NCBI GenBank assembly: GCA_002338565.1
Contig: DDIN01000001.1
Coordinates: forward strand, 86,043-150,042
DNA from: Hyphomonadaceae bacterium UBA1849
GTDB taxonomy: Bacteria; Pseudomonadota; Alphaproteobacteria; Caulobacterales; Hyphomonadaceae
Reading direction: 5' to 3'
DNA: 64,000 bases
Below the pieces are notes generated by a model, which saw only the letters and a list, made by a program, of their open reading frames with translations, was not told the origin of the DNA and searched no databases. This document shows, piece by piece, positions 32,027 to 41,814 of the stretch. Every line of letters starts with the position of its first letter. The first letter of the stretch is position 1. Position numbers and translations under genes: made by a program.

Positions 32027-35000
32027 TTAAGAGGCCTGTGTCAGATATGTCAGGTTGGATTGGGCCTTTACCGGAAGGTCCATGTAAAATGTCGTTCCTT
32101 CACCTTCGGCAGTCTCGAAATCGACCTCACCGCCAAAGGCTTCAATGATAGACTTGGTGATGTTGAGGCCGAGCCCGCTGCCGCTCGCGTTCTTCTGCGT
32201 CGCCTTGCGGTCCGCCTGGGCGAAGCGCTCAAAAATCCGGTCACGGAAGCCGGCGGGGATGCCGGGGCCGCTATCTTTGACAGACACTCTGATCTTACCC
32301 GTTTCGATCAACTCGCTTCTTATAACGACCTCACCCTCCATTGGAGAGAATTTCGCGGCGTTAGACATGAGATTGACCAGCGCCTGATTGAAGCGGCTCG
32401 CATCGAGGTTCACCAGCGTTTCAGTCTCCGCGTGCTCGATTTTGAAGCTCACGCCAAACCGGTCAGCAAGTGCTTCATGACGCTCGACAATATCGTCGAT
32501 CAGCGGCTCAAGCTGAACATCTTCCATGAGATATTCCATCTTGCCCGCCGCAATCTTTTCCAGATCGAGGATGTCGTTCACCAGAGAGCTCAAACGCCCG
32601 CAGCCCTGGTGAGCGAGCGTGACAAGCCGCTGGCAGCGTTCATCAAGCTGATCTTTCGCAAGTTTCTGAAGCAGGTCCAGAGATCCGTAGACAGACGTCA
32701 GCGGCGTGCGAAGCTCGTGGTTTACGGTGGAGACGAAGTCATTCTTCAATGTCTCCATTTTCTTGCGCTCGGAAATATCCCGGGCAATGCCGAAGAAGAG
32801 GAAGCGACCTGCTGCTCGAGAACGGCTAACCGCCACTTCAAGCGGAATCGTTTCTCCTGATTTATGGAGACCGAGCCGCTCCAGTGTTCTATCGAACAAC
32901 TCTGAATCACCCGTTTCCACCGCTTCTTCCAGACTGGAAAGGTGGGGTTCCCGATATTCCGGAGGTATGACGGTTGTCAGACTTACTCCTATCAACTCGT
33001 CTTTGTCGTACCCGAATATTTTCGCGAAGGCCGGGTTACAGTCCTCAATGATATTTTCGCTGTTCACGGTCACAACACCATCAACAATGCTGTTCATCAT
33101 TGTACGGATTTTCTTTTCACTTTCCTTGATCTGAAGCTCCGCTTCGACCTTTTCGGTCACATCCTGGAAAATGCCGAAAAGTACGCGCTCGTCTTCATCC
33201 GGCCCCACTTTCAATTCACCACGAGAAATCACGTGGCGAATTTCTCCGTCGCCGCGAACAATGCGCAACTGAAACTCAAAAGGGGTATTTTCTTCAATGG
33301 CTGAATTAACGGCGGCTTCGACTACCGCTCTATCATCAGGGTGATAAAACTCGATAGCATCTTCCAGTTCCGGCTCCCCCCACTCCGGGTCGATACCGTA
33401 GATTCGAAACACGCCTTCCGACCAATGAAGTTTATTGGTTCTGAGGTCCACGCTCCAATGCCCCATACCCGCAACGGCTTCCGCCAACTCAAGCTTATCG
33501 GTACGCTCTTCCAGCGCCAATTCGTGACGCTTACGATCCGTAATATCCTGCTGAATCCCAACCACTTCGATTGGAACACCATTTGTATCTTTCCGGGACA
33601 CTTTGAACGTATGCTGGACCCAAACAAAGTGACCGTCAGCATGCAGAATACGAAATTCTAACTGAGTTTCGCGAGCAATACCGCGCACATAGTTCAGCAG
33701 CGCTTCAGCAACGTTGTCGCGTTGTGCCGGATCAACCAGTTCGTACCAATCAAAATCCGGGCGATTCATTTTCGTCGGCGTCAGACCGACCATTCCAGAT
33801 GCCCGGTCACAAAACTCGAAGTGACCAGTCTGGATATCCCATTGCCAGATACCAAGCCCACCTCCGTCGAGTGCAAACTCAAGTTTTTCCTTCTGGCTGA
33901 CGAGCTCCACCTTCGCGCGGCGTTGTTCACCAATGTCACGCACAGTGGCACCAAAATAGCGTGCTTCACCCTGATAAAACTCACTTACCGAGATTTCAAT
34001 GAAAAACTCGTCTCCGCCTTTTTTTACCGCGGAAATCTCACGCCCTTGCCCGATGACTGAGGCTTCACCGCGATACCGGTAGAGCTCCAGAAACTTATCA
34101 TGGTTCTGCGCGTCCTGCGTGGGCATCAGGATTTTGACGTTTCGCCCGATGACTTCGGACCGCTGATAGTCGAAAATCGTCTCTGCGGCCCGATTAAAGG
34201 ACACGATCTCACCAACCTCGTTGATGACAATCATCCCATCGACCGAGTGCGCGACAATGTTCTCTGTTCGCGCCTGATTGTCCTGAAGATCTGTTACGAG
34301 TCTTGAGAACGCGCGCGCCAGCTTTCCGATTTCACCGGGCGCTTCAACGGGCAGCACGAGTTCCTGATTGAGCTGTCCAATCCCGAAATCTTTCACCTGC
34401 GTCGTAATTCTCTGAAGAGGTTCGGTGAGGTATCCAGCAAAAAGCGCGACCAAACCGACACCGATCAAAAGCGCCAGAAGCGCAACAAGCGAGCTCTCTG
34501 ACAGAATATTACTCCAGCCCGCGCCCAAAACCTCCCATCGACTTAGAATAGCAACATCAAAAGAGAGCCCCGTCGCGCCACCAAAGTCGGAAACCGCAAG
34601 ACGAACACCTGCAAGGCCGTCCGTCTCAATTGTTTCATCCATCAGAGGACCTGCCTCAGAACCTGAGATGACGGAATAGAGACTGGATTGAGTTGTGGTA
34701 AAATACATCCTGCTTTGTTGCCGCACAGGATCGTACTCGAAGACTTCACCGTTATCGCTGATAACGACAGCGGGATATCCAGGTCGCGCTTCGTTGAATG
34801 TATGAGCCATCAGACGCTCAATGTTCACGTTCGCTGCTACGATACCAAACAACTGATTATTATTGTCGAAAATTGGCGTCATTACACGCATAGTCGGGAT
34901 ACGGCGCGGATCAATCGCCCCGTTCTCTCGATTGAGACTAATCTGGCCAAGCCGCACCTCATCAGGGTTGAGCGAGATCGAATCCATCATATATGGCTCG

Positions 35001-35479
35001 CTTCCCTTCTCCTGAAGATCAGCTTCATCAACCGACCAACGTACATTACCGGACTGATCGACTCTGACGATTTCACGCCCGTTATTAGCAACTCCGATAT
35101 ATCGCAACTGACTGTAATATGGCTGGTTGACCATCATCGCAGTGAAAATTTGCTCTAGGCGCGCACGCCAGAGCGCCGTGGTAGACCCGTCCAGCGGATC
35201 GACACCGCCATTGTGTTGACTACGGATAATGCCTTCGATCGGTGGCGTTCGTACGACGAAGTTGAGCTCTTCAACGATGAACTCGAGCTCACTCTCAACC
35301 TGAACAGCAAGTTTCTGCGCTTCCGACCGCAATAATGTCTGCGCATTCGCAACGGACAGATCATGGGCGCGCAAAGCCCCCTGCCAGATGATCAACGAAC
35401 AAGACATCAGCGCAAAGGCTGCCGACAAAACAACGATCTTTGATCGTAATGAGAGCTGTTTCAGGTATGTCAAATCCAT
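32027..35479 (-). CDS. Multi-PAS sensor histidine kinase
   Basis: Membrane kinase of 1150 residues. Order: membrane helix (18-35), large periplasmic dCache-like sensor (about 40-320; ends with VAILSRWEVLGAGW), second helix (LVALLALLIGVGLVALFAGYL), HAMP (LTEPLQRITTQVKDFG), then four PAS modules at about 410-530, 545-670, 675-790 and 795-915, each closing with a PAC-type D-I-[GTS] motif. The HisKA phospho-His is H921 in NHELRTPL; the ATPase domain has NLMSNAAKFS, DSGPGIP and GSGLGLNI. No receiver is attached; the adjacent REC and HPt-REC genes likely supply it. Ligand unknown. Confidence 0.92.
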   Translation of the reverse strand: MDLTYLKQLSLRSKIVVLSAAFALMSCSLIIWQGALRAHDLSVANAQTLLRSEAQKLAVQVESELEFIVEELNFVVRTPPIEGIIRSQHNGGVDPLDGSTTALWRARLEQIFTAMMVNQPYYSQLRYIGVANNGREIVRVDQSGNVRWSVDEADLQEKGSEPYMMDSISLNPDEVRLGQISLNRENGAIDPRRIPTMRVMTPIFDNNNQLFGIVAANVNIERLMAHTFNEARPGYPAVVISDNGEVFEYDPVRQQSRMYFTTTQSSLYSVISGSEAGPLMDETIETDGLAGVRLAVSDFGGATGLSFDVAILSRWEVLGAGWSNILSESSLVALLALLIGVGLVALFAGYLTEPLQRITTQVKDFGIGQLNQELVLPVEAPGEIGKLARAFSRLVTDLQDNQARTENIVAHSVDGMIVINEVGEIVSFNRAAETIFDYQRSEVIGRNVKILMPTQDAQNHDKFLELYRYRGEASVIGQGREISAVKKGGDEFFIEISVSEFYQGEARYFGATVRDIGEQRRAKVELVSQKEKLEFALDGGGLGIWQWDIQTGHFEFCDRASGMVGLTPTKMNRPDFDWYELVDPAQRDNVAEALLNYVRGIARETQLEFRILHADGHFVWVQHTFKVSRKDTNGVPIEVVGIQQDITDRKRHELALEERTDKLELAEAVAGMGHWSVDLRTNKLHWSEGVFRIYGIDPEWGEPELEDAIEFYHPDDRAVVEAAVNSAIEENTPFEFQLRIVRGDGEIRHVISRGELKVGPDEDERVLFGIFQDVTEKVEAELQIKESEKKIRTMMNSIVDGVVTVNSENIIEDCNPAFAKIFGYDKDELIGVSLTTVIPPEYREPHLSSLEEAVETGDSELFDRTLERLGLHKSGETIPLEVAVSRSRAAGRFLFFGIARDISERKKMETLKNDFVSTVNHELRTPLTSVYGSLDLLQKLAKDQLDERCQRLVTLAHQGCGRLSSLVNDILDLEKIAAGKMEYLMEDVQLEPLIDDIVERHEALADRFGVSFKIEHAETETLVNLDASRFNQALVNLMSNAAKFSPMEGEVVIRSELIETGKIRVSVKDSGPGIPAGFRDRIFERFAQADRKATQKNASGSGLGLNITKSIIEAFGGEVDFETAEGEGTTFYMDLPVKAQSNLTYLTQAS

Positions 35480-35728
35480 AGCTTCCTCAAGTTATGGAAG
35501 AAAGAATGACACAAACTGGTTAACACCGGCCTCTGGAAACCTAATGGCGGGTTAAGCAGATCAAAAAGATCGGAGCTATTCACGCGGACTTTAAGGAAAG
35601 CCTGACCAGAAACATGATGTTAATTAATAAAGTTCAGACATATCGAAGTAAAAACCTCAACGAGATCGTCAGTTCGATTAACATTTTCGAGCTAACTTAA
35701 GGTCGCACTCAACAAGGGAGGCTACCGT

Positions 35729-36583
35729 ATGGATCAGATAACATCAAAACTGGAAACATTGATCTCACACTATTGCTCTGACTTTTCAAGGCAGTTGCGA
35801 GAGCTTTCCGATACACTCGATCACGCGCTGGAGGCGGGCAGCATTTCCAGCGACAGCGCCAGTGATGTGTTTGGTCTTGTTCACCGCATGGCGGGTGCCG
35901 CACATTGCATGGGCTATAAAGACATTGGCCGTGCGTTCGACGACTTTGCCAGTCGCCTCAAAAAGACTGACGCGATGCCTCAGGATGAACTGGTGTCTTC
36001 CCTTACATCCATCCGCGCAGAAGTGCGCAATATGGAAGACTTCTCTTCAAATCTGAACCCTGCCCGCTCCAAGCTTCTCCAGCGCCTCAACCTGAGTAGC
36101 TTCGATGAGGCCTGCGATGTTGGTGTTACGAATTCGTCTGAGGTTACAGAATCTCTCCAACGCATTCTGGCGAAAGAGCGCATTCTGATCGCAGAGGATG
36201 ACCCGCACGTCCGCGAAATGGTCGAAACCTGCATTAAGGGCATGGGCTGCGAAAACGTAATTGTTGCCAATTCCGGCTCTGAAGTTCTGTCTCTTCTGCA
36301 CGCGTTTCAGCCATCTCTGATTATCACGGACTGGCACATGGAACCGCTGGACGGCCATGAACTTCTACAGCTGATCCGCAGTGGCAAAGTTTCGGTCGAT
36401 GAAAACACGCCTGTGATTTTCTTCACGTCCGAGAAGGAAAAAGCCCAACAGCGTTTCCTGTCCCGCAGCGGCGCTAACAAAGTGCTTACCAAACCTGTTC
36501 TACCAAACGCCATCTGGACGGCCGTCGCACAAACCGTCGAGAAAAAGTACCACATTCGCAAGAAACTCAATGCTGTAGCCTAA
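35729..36583 (+). CDS. HPt-receiver protein 2
   Basis: Protein of 284 residues, divergent from the kinase gene across 249 bp. HPt domain with His52 in LVHRMAGAAHCMGY and a C-terminal receiver with D157-D158 (AEDDPH), acceptor D201 in IITDWHMEPLDGHELL and K255 in LTKP. Same architecture as its neighbours, with the shared signature TDWxMxPxxGxELL. No output domain. Ribosome site AAGGGAGG lies upstream. Confidence 0.88.
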   Translation: MDQITSKLETLISHYCSDFSRQLRELSDTLDHALEAGSISSDSASDVFGLVHRMAGAAHCMGYKDIGRAFDDFASRLKKTDAMPQDELVSSLTSIRAEVRNMEDFSSNLNPARSKLLQRLNLSSFDEACDVGVTNSSEVTESLQRILAKERILIAEDDPHVREMVETCIKGMGCENVIVANSGSEVLSLLHAFQPSLIITDWHMEPLDGHELLQLIRSGKVSVDENTPVIFFTSEKEKAQQRFLSRSGANKVLTKPVLPNAIWTAVAQTVEKKYHIRKKLNAVA

Positions 36584-36627
36584 GCGGACCAGACGCGCCC
36601 AGGCACCTCAAACAAAGCTGACTCAAC

Positions 36628-37428
36628 ATGACCAGAGATATTGATCGCTTCATTCCAATCGTCGCGCGCTATTGCGAGTCGATCCGGGATCAGTTCGAGA
36701 GCCTGAACACGCTGGCCGCCTATGGTAACTTCAGCACAGCATCTCCGGATGTTGTCGCGACCAATCTTAGCGCGGAGCTTCACCGGATGGCGGGTGCCGC
36801 GCACTGTATGGGTTTTCGCAAATTTGGTACGTCGATTGCCAAAATCGACAAGAAGCTTCGCAAAGCGCTGACAAAGAATAATTTCGCTATTTCTCAGGCG
36901 CTCACTGAAGCGTCCGATATGCTGAAAGAGCTCGCACCTGCGCTTGACGAGATCACACCTGACAATTCGCGCGTCCTTCAGATCATGTCCGAGGATGATG
37001 ATAGTTCCGCGGACAGCACAAAGACCGACGAGCGCTTATCCGAGCTGAAAGTCATTCTCGCAGATGATGACAAGCACGTGCAGGCCGTGATGCGTGCAAC
37101 GCTTGAAAACCTGGGCATTACACAGATTGAAACCACGGACTCTGGTCTGGCGCTTCTCAATCGTGCCAGCACTATCCAGCCTGACATCATAATCACAGAC
37201 TGGGAAATGCAGCCAGTGTCCGGTCTTGAGCTTCTTCAATGTGTTCGCAACGGCGCCAGCCCGCTGCGCAAGGATACACCGATGATCTTCTTCACCAACG
37301 AACAAGACCATCAGGCCATGCAATCTGCTCTTCTGAACGGCGCCGACCGTTTTCTGAAGAAGCCCGTTTCACCGGAGATTCTTCGAAAGAGCATTCTCCA
37401 CATTCTGGACGCGGTTGAGCCCGTCTGA
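36628..37428 (+). CDS. HPt-receiver protein 3
   Basis: Protein of 266 residues, 44 bp downstream of HPt-receiver 2. HPt domain with His52 in ELHRMAGAAHCMGF and a C-terminal receiver with D146-D148 (ADDDKH), acceptor D191 in IITDWEMQPVSGLELL and K245 in LKKPV. HPt motif and receiver signature are nearly identical to protein 2, so the two are tandem duplicates. Its output is unknown. Confidence 0.88.
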   Translation: MTRDIDRFIPIVARYCESIRDQFESLNTLAAYGNFSTASPDVVATNLSAELHRMAGAAHCMGFRKFGTSIAKIDKKLRKALTKNNFAISQALTEASDMLKELAPALDEITPDNSRVLQIMSEDDDSSADSTKTDERLSELKVILADDDKHVQAVMRATLENLGITQIETTDSGLALLNRASTIQPDIIITDWEMQPVSGLELLQCVRNGASPLRKDTPMIFFTNEQDHQAMQSALLNGADRFLKKPVSPEILRKSILHILDAVEPV

Positions 37429-37565
37429 TTTCGCCCAAACCCGCTTTAAACGCTGAAAATCACATCCATGGTTGGAAATTTCGGCTAAACAGCGTATGAG
37501 GGCCGCTCGGAGCCTGTGTTTCGCACTGATTGCGTCAGGTTTTTCCGCTCTTCGAAAGATTATAT

Positions 37566-39473
37566 ATGTCCGCAGAAATGCAGATTGCAGCGCCTCTTGC
37601 CGCGGCTTTGCAGAAAAAAGGCTTTGATACCCTTACACCGGTTCAGGAAGCAGTTCTCTCTCCAGAGATTGGAGAACGCGACCTGCTCGTATCAGCTCAA
37701 ACAGGCTCCGGCAAAACGGTAGCATTCGGTCTCGCACTCGCTAGCTCTCTTCTTGATGACGCTGACGTTCTGGGCGTGTCCGATGCGCCACTGGCACTCA
37801 TCATCGCGCCGACACGCGAACTCGCGCTTCAGGTTCGCAAAGAACTTGAATGGCTTTACGAGCCCGCAGGTGGCCAGATTGCGTCATGTATTGGCGGCAT
37901 GGATATGCGCGACGAGCGCCGGGCGCTCTCTCGCAACCCGCATATCGTGGTTGGCACGCCAGGTCGCCTCGTCGATCACATTTCCCGTGGTTCTCTGGTC
38001 ATGGACAGCCTGCGCGCGGTCGTCCTTGATGAAGCTGACGAGATGCTCAATATGGGCTTCCGTGAAGAGCTGGAAGAAATTCTGGAATCTGCGCCGGAAG
38101 AACGCCGCACGCTTCTCTTCTCCGCGACAGTTTCCAAGCCGATTGCACGCCTCGCTGAGAATTATCAGAACGACGCGATGCGTCTGAACACGATCTCCGC
38201 GCGTGAGCAGCATATCGACATCGACTATAGCGCTGTCGTCGTTGCCCCTGAAGACGTTGAGAAGGCTGTCATCAACCTACTGCTCTATCATGACGCCCCA
38301 AACGCGCTCGTCTTCTGTTCGCGGCGCGATGGCGTCAACAAGCTGACTGCACGCCTGAACAATCGCGGTTTCCCGGTTGTCGCGCTGTCGGGTGAGTTCA
38401 GCCAGAAAGAACGCAGCAACGCGCTTATGGCGATGCGTGATGGACGTGCGAAGGTCTGCGTAGCAACAGACGTCGCCGCCCGCGGCATCGACTTGCCTGG
38501 CCTAGATCTCGTCATTCACGCTGACCTACCAAGCAATAAAGAAACGCTGCTTCACCGGTCAGGCCGGACAGGACGCGCTGGACGTAAAGGCGCTTCAGTC
38601 CTCATCGTTCCAACACGCGCACGCCGCCGCGCCGAGCGCGTCATGCGCGACGCCGACATCAAAGGCAATTGGACGCTACCGCCGACAACGGACGATATCC
38701 GCAAAAATCTGGACGCGCGCGTGCTCTCGCACCCGGCTCTGGAAGAAGGCATTTCCGACGCTGAGCGCGAACTCGTGGACGCACTTAACGCTCGCTTCGA
38801 GCCGCATCAGCTTGCTGCTGCACTTGTTCGTCTTGCGCGCGCAGGTCAGGCCTTGCCGGAGGATATCGATACACCGGACGATCCTTCAAAATGGCTGCAG
38901 GATAGCCGCGACCGCAATGGTCGCACAGCAGACCGCCGTGAAGAACGCCGTCCACGCGAACGCTCTGACTTTGAGAATGGCGAATGGGTCTCTCTGGGTG
39001 TCGGAAGACGTCAGAGCGCAGATCCAAAATGGCTAGTCCCGATGCTCTGCAAAAATGGCGGCTTCTCACGCGATCAGATCGGTTCGATCCGGATCAGCCC
39101 GAACGAGACCCATGTCGAACTTCGCCCGGACGCTGCAGCTCAACTGATGGATCGCGCCGGCGCAGAGCAAATCATCGACAAGAGCCTGTACGTCCAGCGC
39201 GTTTCAGGTCCTGAAGACATGACTGCACGCCAGGACGACAACGGTCCGTCTAAGCGCCGCGGGAACCGCCGGGACGATGGCCCACGCGAACGCCCTGCGC
39301 GTAGAGAACGTGCTGACCGTGGTGATCGCGCCGGTCGAAGCGATCGTGGCGAGCGTCGTGAACGCCCAAGTCAAAACAATTTTGACGAAAAACCATCTCG
39401 CAAAGGCCCTAAAAAGCCACGCGGGCCGAATGGTGAGAAAAAGCGCAGCCCAAAGAAGCAGTATCGCGACTAG
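37566..39473 (+). CDS. DEAD-box ATP-dependent RNA helicase
   Basis: RNA helicase of 635 residues, related to DeaD/CsdA. Motifs in order: Q-motif region (GFDTLTPVQEAVL), AQTGSGKT, PTRELALQV, GTPGRLVDH, DEAD (VLDEADEML), SAT (FSATVSKP), ATDVAARGIDLP, and HRSGRTGRAG. A DbpA-type RNA-binding domain follows (EWVSLGVGRRQSADPKW to HVELRPDAA), and the last 80 residues form an Arg/Gly/Asp-rich tail likely to bind RNA. The ATG at 37566 is used; the frame opens at 37530. Probably acts in ribosome assembly or mRNA decay, often cold-induced. Confidence 0.93.
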   Translation: MSAEMQIAAPLAAALQKKGFDTLTPVQEAVLSPEIGERDLLVSAQTGSGKTVAFGLALASSLLDDADVLGVSDAPLALIIAPTRELALQVRKELEWLYEPAGGQIASCIGGMDMRDERRALSRNPHIVVGTPGRLVDHISRGSLVMDSLRAVVLDEADEMLNMGFREELEEILESAPEERRTLLFSATVSKPIARLAENYQNDAMRLNTISAREQHIDIDYSAVVVAPEDVEKAVINLLLYHDAPNALVFCSRRDGVNKLTARLNNRGFPVVALSGEFSQKERSNALMAMRDGRAKVCVATDVAARGIDLPGLDLVIHADLPSNKETLLHRSGRTGRAGRKGASVLIVPTRARRRAERVMRDADIKGNWTLPPTTDDIRKNLDARVLSHPALEEGISDAERELVDALNARFEPHQLAAALVRLARAGQALPEDIDTPDDPSKWLQDSRDRNGRTADRREERRPRERSDFENGEWVSLGVGRRQSADPKWLVPMLCKNGGFSRDQIGSIRISPNETHVELRPDAAAQLMDRAGAEQIIDKSLYVQRVSGPEDMTARQDDNGPSKRRGNRRDDGPRERPARRERADRGDRAGRSDRGERRERPSQNNFDEKPSRKGPKKPRGPNGEKKRSPKKQYRD

Positions 39474-39970
39474 TTTTATACACCACTAAATCTGGCGAAA
39501 TGGACCGGTCACACTTCAAGTGACCGTGAAGTATTTCGCCGGATTTACTCAGTTTTCTGAAGAACTGCGATTCGATCATACGAATTATTCGGAAAACACA
39601 CATCCAGTTTTCAGTGACCGAATATTGAGCCTTGTTGCACACGAATTGGGTAAACGCCGCAAGGCCGAAACTATTTTCTGAGAATTTTGGAACCCTTACT
39701 CGCCTCAGACTATGTTGACTTGAGTTCAACGGAAACTGTGAGGCGAAGCCAATCCTAGCCGTCAGCAAAATAAAGCACGACGCTCTCAAGCGCGGGCACA
39801 CCAAGGCCGGTTACGACGCCAGGTTTGCTGCCCCACCGATTGGTTTTTTTCTTCGTCCAACTGCGCCGCCTGTCAGCCTGCTCAACGCGAGCCCGATCAC
39901 GCGTGCCTCAACTTCTGCACAGGAGCTTATCGCCAGCTGAGAAAGCGTGTTTCCCGACTTCCCCCATTCC
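39474..39970 (+). other. Gene-free region between helicase and solute operon
   Basis: About 500 bp with no convincing gene. It starts with a large imperfect hairpin just after the helicase stop (39489-39545) and continues with AT-richer sequence that probably holds the promoter of the glucosylglycerol operon. A second loose inverted repeat, TATTCGG/CCGAATA, lies near 39587-39630. No clear -35/-10 pair was identified. Confidence 0.5.
39489..39545 (+). terminator. Two-tier hairpin after the helicase gene
   Basis: Outer arms AATCTGGCGAAAT (39489-39501) and ATTTCGCCGGATT (39533-39545) are complementary with one wobble. Inside them GGTCAC (39507-39512) pairs with GTGACC (39520-39525) around a 7-base loop. 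It begins 15 bp after the helicase stop. There is no long T-run, so termination is likely but not certain; an operator or processing site is possible. Confidence 0.45.
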
Positions 39971-41044
39971 ATGAAAGGACTGACTACATTGCTGAACTTC
40001 GACCTGAGAGACTTCCTCCGCACTGACACGACCAAATCCCGCACTCAAAAGCTGGAATCGGTTGCCGTCTTCGGAGCCGGGGCATGGGGAACAGCGCTGG
40101 CCATCGCATTCGCGCGCGCTGGTCTGAAAGTGACGTTATGGGGAAGAAACGAGCCACAAATGCTGGCTATGGCGAAAACCCGAAAGAACCGGAAATATAT
40201 CGGCGATATCACTTTGCCGCAAAATATCATTCCGACCCACTCCGTAGATACAGCCCTCGCAGACGCTGACGCGGTATTCCTCGTGGTGCCTTCAAAAGCT
40301 CTGCCGTTAGTATCGTTATCTATCTGCGACCGCATTGCTGAAGGTACGCCTGTCGTATCCTGCACGAAGGGCCTCGATCCGGAGCGTAACCAGCTTTTGA
40401 CCAAGACCATTACTGACAACATTCCTCACGCAGAGCCGATGTTTCTGTCTGGTCCGAGCTTTGCCGCAGAAGTTGCCGCCGGTCAGCCGACACAAGTCGT
40501 GCTCGCTGGTGATATGGCTACCGCAGAGCTTATGTCATCGCGCCTTAGCACGCCGGCCTTCCAGGTCGAGCCGGTAGAGGACCTTGTGGGTGCGCAGATT
40601 GGTGGCCTGATGAAAAACATCATCGCCATCGCATGCGGTCTTGCCGATGGACTTGGACACGGCTCAAACACACGCGCCGCGATCATGGCACGAGGCCTTC
40701 AGGAAGCAGCCTCTCTTGCAGAAGCCATGGGCGGCTCGGCAACCACCCTACTTGGCGTGGCCGGTGCCGGTGACCTTGCCCTCACCTGTACAGACCCTCA
40801 ATCGCGTAATTACAGCTTTGGTCGCTCACTCGCCGATCCGGCGTTCAGCACGCAGAGCAAAACCTTTGAAGGTGTGAGCAGCGTTCTCAACGCATGCAAA
40901 CTGATAGCAGACTTCGAACTGGACGCTCCGATTAGCGCAACAGTCTGCCAGATCGTGAATGGCGAGATTGCTCCCGACCAGCTCATACCATCCCTATTCA
41001 AGTCCAACGCTCCTGAGCGGGTGGACGAACTCATGGCATCATAA
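39971..41044 (+). CDS. gpsA: Glycerol-3-phosphate dehydrogenase (GpsA type), solute operon
   Basis: NAD(P)-dependent dehydrogenase of 357 residues reducing dihydroxyacetone phosphate to sn-glycerol-3-phosphate. Rossmann motif AVFGAGAWGTALA, active-site blocks GPSFAAEVAAGQPT and GLMKNIIAIACGLADGLGHG (with the catalytic Lys), and NTRAAIMARGLQE. There are about 25 residues before the Rossmann fold, more than usual. The start is uncertain: a GTG at 39947 is possible but the ATG at 39971 is preferred. It heads the operon with a HAD phosphatase and ggpS, so it probably supplies glycerol-3-phosphate for glucosylglycerol; whether it also serves phospholipid synthesis is open. Confidence 0.9.
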   Translation: MKGLTTLLNFDLRDFLRTDTTKSRTQKLESVAVFGAGAWGTALAIAFARAGLKVTLWGRNEPQMLAMAKTRKNRKYIGDITLPQNIIPTHSVDTALADADAVFLVVPSKALPLVSLSICDRIAEGTPVVSCTKGLDPERNQLLTKTITDNIPHAEPMFLSGPSFAAEVAAGQPTQVVLAGDMATAELMSSRLSTPAFQVEPVEDLVGAQIGGLMKNIIAIACGLADGLGHGSNTRAAIMARGLQEAASLAEAMGGSATTLLGVAGAGDLALTCTDPQSRNYSFGRSLADPAFSTQSKTFEGVSSVLNACKLIADFELDAPISATVCQIVNGEIAPDQLIPSLFKSNAPERVDELMAS

Positions 41045-41058
41045 GGAGGCCTGAATTT

Positions 41059-41814
41059 ATGCCTGATCTCACTCAAAAACACGTCGTACTGGCAACAGAT
41101 CTCGACGGTACGTTTTTGGGAGGAACGCCCCAGCAAAAAGACGACCTGTATAATTATATTGAACAAAACAGGGAGTGGCTGGGTCTTGTCTTCGTCACAG
41201 GACGCGATCTCGATTTCATAGACGAGATTACACAGAAGGACGTCCCACGACCGGACGCCGTCATCGGTGACGTAGGCACCACAGTCGTGAGCGGTATCGA
41301 CTTCTCACCAATCGACGCGGTCGAAACATGGATCGATGAACGCTGGAAAGGCGCCGATCATGCGTCCCGCATTCTCGGCGATGCGCCCCACCTCAAATTG
41401 CAGGAAGGGTTTGGCGGCCGCCGGGTATCGTATTTCTACGAAGATGAAGCCGCGGCCAAAGTCTCTGCCGAAGCGCTCGAAGCCGAAGGCTATGACGTGC
41501 TCATGTCAGACGGCATCTACTTCGACATTCTGCCGCGCGGCGTTCAGAAGGGACCGACGCTCAAACAATTCATCGCAGCGCACGACCTGCCCGCACAAAA
41601 AATCCTCGTTGCAGGTGACACGCTGAATGACCGCTCTCTGTTCGAGACGGGCATGGACGGCGTTGTCGTCGCCAACGCCGAAGAAGCGCTACTCGCGTCG
41701 ATTAGCGGTCTTCCAAATGTGCACTTTTCCGAATTTGACGGCGCCGGCGGCGTATTCGACGGCCTCAAACGCAAACTCGAACTACTGGCTGAACTGGAGC
41801 TGCCAAATGTCTGA
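41059..41814 (+). CDS. HAD phosphatase, candidate glucosylglycerol-phosphate phosphatase
   Basis: Protein of 251 residues of the sucrose-phosphate-phosphatase-like HAD group. Motif I is TDLDGTF with nucleophile D14 and D16; motif II FVTGRD; the Lys motif is in RGVQKGPTLKQF; motif III/IV is VAGDTLNDRSLFE. It starts behind a strong AAGGAGG site and its stop overlaps the ggpS start by 8 bp, so the two are translationally coupled. By context it should remove phosphate from glucosylglycerol-phosphate, the job of GgpP/StpA in cyanobacteria or of the N-terminal half of GgpPS in Pseudomonas. This role is inferred. Confidence 0.85.
   Translation: MPDLTQKHVVLATDLDGTFLGGTPQQKDDLYNYIEQNREWLGLVFVTGRDLDFIDEITQKDVPRPDAVIGDVGTTVVSGIDFSPIDAVETWIDERWKGADHASRILGDAPHLKLQEGFGGRRVSYFYEDEAAAKVSAEALEAEGYDVLMSDGIYFDILPRGVQKGPTLKQFIAAHDLPAQKILVAGDTLNDRSLFETGMDGVVVANAEEALLASISGLPNVHFSEFDGAGGVFDGLKRKLELLAELELPNV

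Noticed and set aside
31847..32860. Plus-strand open frame opposite the histidine kinase 3' end
   Set aside because: Overlaps the well supported kinase ATPase domain and shows no domain of its own.
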